Assembly: GCF_963259705.1 (NCBI RefSeq)
Contig: NC_081842.1
Span: 91,874,433-91,938,432 of the forward strand
DNA: 64,000 bases
From: Myotis daubentonii
Lineage: Eukaryota > Chordata > Mammalia > Chiroptera > Vespertilionidae
Reading direction: 5' to 3'
The position numbers were made by a program, and so were the translations under genes. The notes under the pieces are model-generated. The model was not told the origin of the DNA. It saw only the letters and a list, made by a program, of their open reading frames with translations, and ran no database searches. Positions 56,905 to 64,000 of this stretch are shown here, in pieces (position 1 is the stretch's first letter; each line of letters opens with the position of its first letter).

Positions 56905-57921
56905 TTACACCAGTCCCTTTAGCATTTCTTGCTTTGCTGGCTCGGTGTTGATAAACTCCCTTAGCCTTTTTTTTTTTTTGTCTGTGAAGCTTCTTATTTC
57001 CCCTTCAAGTTTGAATGATAGCCTTGCTGGATAGAGTATTCTTGGATTCACTCCCTTGCTTTGCATCACTTTGTAAATTTCCGTCCATTATTTTCTGGCC
57101 TGATGTGTTTCTGTTGAGAAATCATTTGCTAATCTAATGGGAGATCGCTTGTATGTAACTTTCTGTCTCTCTCTTGCAGCCTGTAAGATTCTCTCTTTGT
57201 CCTGAACATTTGCCATAGTAATTATGATGTTTCTTTGTGTGGGTCTTTTTGGGTTCACCTTGTTTGCGACTCTCTGGGCTTGTGTGACTTTTCTCTTCCC
57301 CACCTTAGGGAAGTTTTCTGATATTATTTCTTTGAGTAGGTTTTCTAATCCTTGTCCATCTCCCTGTTGTTCTGGCACCCCTATTATTAGTATGTTGTTT
57401 CGTTTCATGTTGTCCCAAAGCTCCCTTAGGCTCTCTTCCTGTCTTTTAATTTTTATCTCCAATTGCAGTACAGTTTGGGTGTGTTTTTCTTCTTTGTCTT
57501 CTAATTCACTAATTCGGCCCTCCGCTTCTCCTAGTCTACTGTTGATACTTTTAATGGTGTTTTTTATTGCAGCTATATCAATCTTCATTTCTTCTTGGGT
57601 CTTACTTAAGTTGTTGATTTTTTCATCTGTTTCTTCTAGCTTCTTCCATATGTTATTGATTTTTTCATCTGTTTCTTCTTGCTTCTTGCATAGGTAGTTG
57701 ACTTTTTCATCTGTTTCTTCTAGCTTCTTGCATAAGTTGTTGATTTTTTCCTCCATCCGGTTTATGCACTCTAGGACCCTTATTCTGAATTCTTTATCTG
57801 TCATGTTGCATGCCTCTGTATCATTTAGCTGCTTTTCTGGTGAGTCCTCTTTTTCTTTCCTTTTGGGGTTTCTTTGTCTACCCATGTTTGATCTCACTGA
57901 CATATCTACACGTTGAGTCAT
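56905..57921 (-). pseudogene. L1 ORF1 (RNA-binding chaperone), one stop
   Basis: 338 codons from ATG 57921 to TAA 56905. Residues 50 to about 160 are a coiled coil in which a 14-residue unit (INNLCKKLEETDEK and variants) occurs three times in tandem (residues 60-101, bases 57619-57744) with a weaker fourth. The RNA-recognition core holds NNILIIGVPE and ENLLKEIISENFP. The C-terminal domain has NIIITMANVQDKERIL and, past the stop, LYPARLSF. The only break is TAA at 57088-57090, after residue 277. ORF1p coats L1 RNA as a trimer. Confidence 0.95.
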
Positions 57922-59385
57922 TCAGTGGCTGCTCCCTGTGTGGCAGTGGCTTCTTGGGCTGTTGTTGCTCTTCGGGCAGTTGCGGTAGCAACTGCTCCTC
58001 AGTTGGCAGCCGGTCCTCTGGTGGGTGCTGTTCACAGCTGTGGTGGCTCTTCTGGCTTGTGGGGTAGGTTTCACGTACAGCTGCTGTTCCTCAGACAGAG
58101 GGTATGGTGCTCAGGAGGCTGCTGTTGCTTGGATCTGCTGCGTTGATTTAAAGGCACAAAATACAACACAACAAGGCTCCACGTACCAGGCACTAAACAC
58201 AAATATATTCACGATATTAATAACCCCAAATAAAGGTGACCACCCGGATTTAGAGAATTTGGGGATAAGGGAGAAAGAAGAGAAAAAGATAAAAGAGAAA
58301 AAAGAAAAGAAAAGAAAAGTAGTGACCAAAAAAAGGAGTGCAAAAATGAAATTGGGAAAAAGGAGGGGGGAAAATAAAAGAGAGAAAAGAAAAGAAAAAA
58401 AAAGAGCAAAAAGAGCGAATGAAGTGGAAGAGGGGAAGAGACTATTTATATGAGGAGAAAACTCTTATAGAACCGCCACTAATCCCAACAAATTCCAGCA
58501 ACAGTTCCCTGGAGATGAATGCAAACTAGAAACAACCAATAATATCAAGAGAGGCAAGCTAAAACTGAAGCACAAAAATAACCGGGGGTGTTGGCTGGAG
58601 GGAGGGGGAAAAACCAGCAGAAAAAAATGAAAAGAAAAAGCAAAACAGCCTCACAACCAGTCCTATAACACACACACACACACACACACAGACACACAAA
58701 AAAAACAAGCAACAACATCAAAAAAACAATATACTCAACAATCAAGCATACAGCAACAAAACAATAGAAAGATAAAAGAAGAAAAATAAAATTTTTGGGT
58801 AGTGAAGAAAGATAAGTGGTATGTGTATAAAGTTTTAGAGCAGTGGATTGGAAATAGGATATATAAGTAGGGTGAAATTTTGACAGGAGGTAAACAGAAG
58901 GAATAGGGAAAATCTAAAGCAGGAATAGGGTAAGAGAAACAGGACAACAAAAGGGGGAAAGTGAGGGAGAGGGTTTTAGCATAGAGGTAAAATTGAGGTA
59001 GGGAAAATTGTTGCTAAAGGAACGATGAAAATAGAATGGAGAACACTAATCCCAAAATAAAATAAAGAGAAAATAAAATGGCACTTTAAAAAATGGTAAA
59101 ATGGTAGCAGTAATAATACTGGTTAAAAATAAGAATGTAGTAATTAAAAGGGTAAAATCAGGTGATGGAAAAAGAAGAAAAAAAAATTGGTTTCTTAGTT
59201 AAAAGGTGAAAAAAATTTGCAGTAGTGAAGGTCCTTTGGTTCTTCTACTCGACAGTCTGGCTCGCCTTAGTCCTGCCAGGTATTCAGGAGAGTGTTGAAT
59301 TTCCCTGCGATACCCTGTTCCTCTGTGTTGTAAACCACAGTCCTTATTTTAAGGCAGGTCGTATTTGTTTCCCAGACTGCCTTAT
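57922..59385 (-). mobile_element. L1 5' UTR, ORF1-proximal part
   Basis: Non-coding. On the plus strand it has purine-rich GAAAAGAAAAG runs at 58260-58430 and a (CA)n run at 58671-58690. It continues to the ERV target duplication at 59380-59385 and resumes at 61525. Confidence 0.75.
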
Positions 59386-60047
59386 TGCCGGGAGCCGGTC
59401 CATCCTTGCTGTTTCAAGGGACCTGGCATATATGGCATACGGTTCTTAATATGTTTGCTCACCTTCTTGGCGCTGTGTTTTAACCAAAGTCACCTCTCCA
59501 AGAAAGGTTGAATCCCCAGGTAGGGATTTTCCCCTGAAGTTAGGGAGGGAATAAAACCCCTCAACTAAGTGCCAGGCGGGTAATTAATCCCTTTAACTAT
59601 GAACAATCATGCTTAAACTACATAATCTTTTCTCCCTGGAATGGTGATAAGAAATGCCCTAACCTTTGTAATAGAGATTGATAGGATTGAATCAACTGGT
59701 ATAAATACAGTTGTAACAAGACAGAAACACTCAGAACTTAGAACTCAGAACTTAGAACAGAATCAAGAAGACAGAACCTACATGGAGCCTAGAGACAGAA
59801 GAACTTCGCTGGAGAGAGCATGCCGGAGGATCCTGGAGAGGGACTGGCCTCAGAGCCTAGAGACAGAGCCTAGCGGGAGAACATGGCAAGGGATCCTGGA
59901 CTGAACCTGACTACAGAAATTGACAAGAGAACCTGACTAGAACATGGCGACCAAACCTGGCTGGAGAAGTCCCTGTGTCATTCCTTCTTCGCCGACTCCG
60001 TCTACGCCTTTGGGAACCCCTGGACCTGCTGGGGTTGGACCCTGGCA
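59386..60047 (+). mobile_element. ERV 5' LTR, 662 bp
   Basis: It starts TGCCGGGAGCC and ends CCTGGCA. It is preceded by CCTTAT (59380-59385), repeated after the 3' LTR, a 6-bp duplication typical of class II (betaretrovirus-like) ERVs. By eye about nine substitutions separate it from the 3' LTR over some 530 alignable bases. It also lacks about 130 bp of CCTGGCTGGAGA-type tandem sequence present in the 3' LTR and has a small extra AGAACTTAGAACTC duplication near 59740. Confidence 0.9.
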
Positions 60048-60049
60048 TC

Positions 60050-60067
60050 TGGCGCCCAAACAGGGAC
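60050..60067 (+). promoter_or_regulatory. Retroviral primer binding site, lysine-tRNA type
   Basis: TGGCGCCCAAACAGGGAC starts two bases after the 5' LTR. It matches the tRNA-Lys3 type primer site with one change. A consensus splice donor, AGGTAAGC, follows at about 60072. Confidence 0.85.
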
Positions 60068-60368
60068 CCCTAGGTAAGCACCCTGCACTCGGGACAGATA
60101 GGACTCCACCATAAGAAAAGGGTGGATAGTCTTCCGACTCCGTCCACACCTTTGGGAACCCCTGGAAAAGGATTCCCCTAGGTGAGCCCCCCCCCCCGCA
60201 TTGAGAACCCCCACACTCGGGACAGATAGGACTCCACCAGGGTGCTATAGACACCCCTATAGAGGATAAGTAGGGTAAGAAGGTGGATAGTACAGAACTT
60301 AGATTGAGAAGATGTGCCATACTGAGTCCAAAGAAAGAAGACTCTGTATTGATTCTTAGATTGAGAAG

Positions 60369-60650
60369 ATGTGCCATACTGAGTCTAAAGAAATAAGACT
60401 CTGTATTGATCTTTTAACACATATGCTTGCTAGCAGAGGAATTAAGGTTACTCCCAGTCAGACAGAACATTTTATACAAGAAATACGTCCATGCTTTTCT
60501 GAGGAAGGAAAGGTAAATGTAATGGCATGGGAGAAGGTAGGCCCAAGGAGCCTTATCCTTAACCCCACTGCAGCCTTTCTACCCTGGGAAAGTGCAGGAT
60601 TGGCAAGCTCTCCCTGGGATGATAGATCAGGACTCAGGTAATAGCAGAAA
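60369..60650 (+). pseudogene. Gag matrix-like remnant of a class II ERV
   Basis: An open stretch of about 90 codons. Its middle (LASRGIKV, then an aromatic/acidic helix and EEGKVNVMAWEKVG) has the spacing and character of a betaretroviral matrix N-terminal region. The frame ends at 60641 and nothing downstream resembles capsid or nucleocapsid. It may be kept as a packaging segment rather than a protein; that is inference. Confidence 0.6.
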
Positions 60651-60724
60651 GCGCCAATCCTACTCTTAAAATGGATATAAGAGAGCATTTGAGGTTTTTC
60701 TTTTTAATGCTTGCTTTTAAAAAA

Positions 60725-60738
60725 TAAAAAAGGGGGAA
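60725..60738 (+). promoter_or_regulatory. Polypurine tract
   Basis: AAAAAAGGGGGAA directly before the 3' LTR (60741) is the usual plus-strand primer of retroviral reverse transcription. Confidence 0.75.
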
Positions 60739-60740
60739 TT

Positions 60741-61518
60741 TGCCGGGAGCCGGTCCATCCTTGCTGTTTCAAGGGACCTGGCATATATGGCATATGGTTC
60801 TTAATATGTTTGCTCACCTTCTTGGCGCTGTGTTTTAACCAAGGTCACCTCTCCGAGAAAGGTTGAATCCCCAGGTAGGGATTTTCCCCTGAAGTTAGGG
60901 AGGGAATAAAACCCCTCAACTAAGTGCCAGGCGGGTAATTAATCCCTTTAACTATGAACAATCATGCTTAAACTACATAATCTTTTCTCCCTGGAATGGA
61001 GATAAGAAACGCCCTAACCTTTGTAATAGAGATTGATAGGATTGAATCAACTGGTATAAATACAGTTGTAACAAGACAGAAACACTCAGAACTTAGAACA
61101 GAATCAAGAAGACAGAACCTACACGGAGCCTAGAGACAGAAGAACTTCGCTGGAGAGAGCATGCCGGAGGATCCTGGAGAGGGACTGGCCTCAGAGCCTA
61201 GAGACAGAGCCTAGCGGGAGAACATGGCAAGGGATCCTGGACTGAACCTGACTACAGAGATTGGCAGGAGAACCTGACTGGAACCTGGACACTGAACCTG
61301 ACTGGAGAGCCTGGACAGAACCTGGCTGGAGAACCTAGCGAGGGAACATGGCTACAGAACCTCGCTGGAGATCCGAAGCAGAACCTCTCTGGAGATCCGG
61401 GCTAGAGATCCTGGCTGGGCTGCTGATCAACTGAACGCTGTCTCCGTGTCCTTCCTTCTTCGCCAACTCCGTCCACACCTTTGGGGACCCCTGGACCTGC
61501 TGGGGTTGGACCCCAGCA
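60741..61518 (+). mobile_element. ERV 3' LTR, 778 bp
   Basis: It starts TGCCGGGAGCC and ends ACCCCAGCA, followed by CCTTAT (61519-61524). Its 3' half carries several imperfect copies of GAACCTGRCTGGAGA (61250-61400), most of which are missing from the 5' LTR. Confidence 0.9.
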
Positions 61519-61524
61519 CCTTAT

Positions 61525-62500
61525 TTTGTGTTTAGCAAAGAGTCAGTTTGTGGCTCAGCCTCTGGGAAGCAGTGTTCTGGAGTTGGCCTCTGAGGCTATA
61601 TGGCTTCTCTATTGCACTTAAAACTGGTTTGGGGAGGTCAACTATCCAGAGCTGTTTCTTTAATCGTTACCCTGCTCTGTGTTGTTGCTGGGATTTAAAA
61701 TCCTTCTGTGTTGTTGCTGGGATTGAAAATCCCTCTATAGGCCAGACCCTGTTAATTCCCAGGGATTTATCAGATTATTTTAATCCTTGATCTCGTTCAG
61801 GGTGTAATCTGGGTGTTGCTGTGCTCCTTGCCTGGGGGCTAGGTAGGGGAGTCCCACCCTCCGGAGAGAATGGCTGCCCTGATCCTGGGCCCAGGGGTGT
61901 CTCAGCACTCAATTCACTGCCGCCCCCCCCCCCCCTCTCTCCTCAGTCTCTCCCCAGATTCCACTCGTCCGCACCTTCTCCCTCTCTTCAGCACAGGTGA
62001 ATGTCTGTATCCGAAATGTCTTATGAACAGGATTCAGTGAAAATAAACAAGCAAATGCTGGCCGCGGAAACGGGGAAGGCTGACTTTCTTACAAGCTCCT
62101 CTATTACCGGCACTGCAGGCTCTGGTCAGCTCTTCAGGCTGTCGCCTTTAGGCTCAGTCCTCCGTGATCACAGAACCCAGCTCTCAAATCCCCCAGCGGC
62201 GCCAGGAATCCCGCGGATCTCCTTTCCCCAGTCAGGGGCTGTGCCTGTCCCAAGGGACGCGGCTGTCTGCCACGCGGTCTCCCTCCGACTCTCTGGGCTC
62301 AGAGGTCTGGCAAACTTTCCTGCCCAGATCCCTGGTTTTTTACCTTTCCAGGGGAGCTCTGCCCTTCCCGGCTGCAAACCGTCTCACCAGCTGAGTAGTT
62401 TCACCAATTTGGGGTGGGTGTTATTAGTTTCAGCTGCTTACTCCATTTGCTCCGGGAGACGACCTGGGATGCGTCTCCTTTGTGTCTTTGTTTTGCGTCT
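61525..62500 (-). mobile_element. L1 5' UTR, outer GC-rich part
   Basis: It resumes the L1 after the ERV. 61800-62480 is GC- and CpG-richer than anything nearby except the Helitrons, as expected for an L1 internal promoter. It stops at the target duplication beginning 62501. Confidence 0.7.
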
Positions 62501-62517
62501 TTCTCTCTCTCCTTTTT

Positions 62518-63395
62518 ATAAGATATATGATACTATAAATTTTGTGGTTCCAGGAGTGATTTCAATCTTCTTGCTGTAAATATGATATTCCCATTTAAAT
62601 AACAACATAAAATAATGTTCTGTGTTTATCTATGTTATTTATATATAGAATGAAAATATTGGCTCATAGGTCTAATAAATGTAAATATATCTGGGAATGT
62701 CTTGTATGTGTGTGTTTAAGTCCATATACTTCTAGTTTGGTCAAAATGTTTTCCATAGCTTCCCCCTCTTTCATCTTTCTCTCTTGTTGCCTAATTTAGC
62801 TCATCATTGTTTTTCTGCTGTAAAAAATATATAATTTGAAGATATTCAATTAAAAAGTTTGGTGGCATATGTGCTGTTATGACTTCAACATAGGCAGATG
62901 GAAATGCATGAAATGTCTGCAAGAGGTATTGGTAATTGATCCATGGAGAAGGTGAGAAAATCACAGAGAAGCTTGCATACACTAAGAGGGAAGTAGATCT
63001 TACTGGCTTTCATATCAGCAAATAGAGGTGCCTTATTTCCTAGCATATTGAGAATGGGGTAAAAGAAGTAAGTATCCATTTAATCTAAAAGAAGCTCTTT
63101 AATATAGGTTGGACATTATTATCTAGTTAAATTTAAGGCAGGTTAAAACATTTCATTTATTTTGTATAAGTTACGACACTACAAGTTATAAACAGACCCA
63201 ACACCTCAGTCACTTAATACAACATAAGGTTTTATCTCTCACTTCTGCATGGCCTTTTATTGGTGTTGGTGAGTCTCCAGGCCATCTTTTCAAAGCATGC
63301 TTTCATGGTGACTAAGAAAGAGACAGAGCAGTCTGTGGAGTTTTGCACCAGTTTTGAAACTTCCATTCATATGTAATATATAACGTTTATGTTCT
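62518..63395. other. Intergenic stretch, nothing recognised
   Basis: AT-rich. An old repeat may underlie 63160-63340, but I cannot place it. Confidence 0.45.
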
Positions 63396-63436
63396 TTTAA
63401 AAAATTTATTTATTTATCGATTTTAGAGAGAGTGGG

Positions 63437-63489
<53 letters not shown>
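63396..63489 (-). repeat. SINE tail remnant with (GA)n microsatellite
   Basis: AAAATTTATTTATTTATCGATTTTAGAGAG resembles the antisense 3' end of an older Ves-type SINE (compare 1791-1900). It runs into a (GA)n tract of about 46 bases at 63443-63488; the SINE head is absent. 63490-63861 holds nothing recognised. Confidence 0.6.
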
Positions 63490-63492
<3 letters not shown>

Positions 63493-63861
63493 TTGTTGTT
63501 CTGTTACAGGATAGTAAGAAACTAGGAAAACTCCAGGACAAGCAGAATAGGGAAACTAAGACAGATAAACTGCAGCTCATAGCTATCTGGTATTCTATCT
63601 TTCTATCTTTCCTAAACTAAAGATACTTCAGAGTAAATTATTTGTACTTCTCCCCGCTACCCCCCAGAGAGTAAATAGCTTAAATCACCCTACGCAGGGA
63701 GACTGATAACAGAAACCCAATTAGTGCCATTTGCCAACCATACCCAAGGACAGACAAATTAAGAAAATAAATTTCATTGTAGAGTACATCAGCATGAATA
63801 AAACTGATGAATATTCTATTGATCCTCTCCTAAGACATCTCTTGAATGCCCAACCTTGTCC

Positions 63862-64000
63862 TAGCTAGCTTGGCTCAGTGGATGGAGCATTGTCCTGCGA
63901 ACTGAAGGGTTCTTGGTTTGATTCTTGTCAAGGGCACATGCCCGGGTTGTGGGCTCAATCCCCAGTGGGGGACTTGCAGGAGGCAGCCGATCCATGATTC
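63862..64000 (+). mobile_element. Ves SINE, cut by window end
   Basis: CTAGCTAGCTTGGCTCAGTGG, GAACTGAAGGGTTCTTGG, GTCAAGGGCACATGCCCGGG and GCAGGAGGCAGCCGATCC are in normal order. The 3' end lies outside the window. Confidence 0.95.

Larger units (their letters stand above)
60048..60740 (+). mobile_element. ERV internal region, 693 bp, non-autonomous
   Basis: It contains the primer site, a leader with a tandem duplication that includes the last bases of U5 (GACTCCGTCYACRCCTTTGG, about 59995 and 60136), two splice-donor-like sites, a second short duplication (AGATTGAGAAGATGTGCCAT at 60302 and 60360), a Gag remnant and a polypurine tract. There is no protease, polymerase or envelope sequence. 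Any movement relied on proteins from another provirus. Confidence 0.9.
52767..62500 (-). mobile_element. Nearly full-length L1, minus strand, split by an ERV
   Basis: In order on the minus strand: 5' UTR (62500-57922, with the ERV inside), ORF1, ORF2, 3' UTR and a poly-A tail (T10 at 52762). The flanks TTCTCTCTCCTTTTT (52752-52766) and TTCTCTCTCTCCTTTTT (62501-62517) form a target duplication differing by one CT unit, and the break TTTTT/ATAA fits L1 endonuclease preference. Without the ERV and its extra 6 bp the L1 is about 7.6 kb. Multiple frameshifts and stops make it inactive. Confidence 0.9.

Noticed and set aside
60002..60377. Minus-strand frame of 146 codons over the ERV leader
   Set aside because: Its apparent internal repeats come from the duplicated U5/leader and adjacent repeats; no retroviral protein is expected on this strand.
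62001..62579. Open frame of 192 codons on the plus strand
   Set aside because: It overlaps the GC-rich L1 5' UTR in antisense and has no recognisable domain.

Overview
This is nuclear DNA from a vesper bat (family Vespertilionidae). Two lineage-specific repeat types establish this: about ten copies of the tRNA-derived Ves SINE, and more than a dozen rolling-circle transposons of the HeliBat type. The HeliBat copies have a 5' end TCCTATATAATAAAAG or TCTACACTAATAAAAG, a 3' GTGCAC...GTGCAC hairpin followed by CTAG, and lie between A and T. Ancient mammal-wide repeats (MIR, L2-like, old L1, a MaLR LTR) make up part of the background. I see no host exon, tRNA, rRNA, CRISPR array or bacterial-type operon. 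The only protein-like sequences are remains of transposons.

Layout. 1-1375: tail of an ORF1-only half-LINE (HAL1 type). 1376-18430: mostly unique or ancient DNA with scattered SINEs, a 121-bp patch copied from 3181-3301 into the SINE at 4454-4799, small hAT and mariner elements (including a SPIN-like one at 11181-11392), and an LTR at 16289-17178. 18430-41261: a Helitron-dense zone. It holds two related 1.2-1.3 kb Helitrons, four copies of a two-part composite Helitron (two in each orientation), a cluster of Helitrons inside one SINE tail (20290-23005), a complete half-LINE with target duplications (25285-27277), and a deep nest at 37307-39151. 41262-52750: sparse background with a mariner interrupted by a Tigger-like element, an LTR with repeated U3 segments, a short L1 tail and four isolated Helitron or SINE copies. 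52767-62500: a nearly full-length but broken L1 on the minus strand, whose 5' UTR is split by a young 2.1-kb non-autonomous class II endogenous retrovirus (59386-61518).

The pieces do not act as a pathway. They record successive insertions that can be ordered by nesting: old L1, MIR and MLT1 first, then the vesper bat L1, HAL1 and Ves copies, then Helitrons, hAT elements and LTRs, with the ERV among the youngest. The most unusual items are the SINE patch, the recurrent composite Helitron, the multi-layer nest, and the ORF1-only retroelement. All classification is by eye from sequence; no database search was run.
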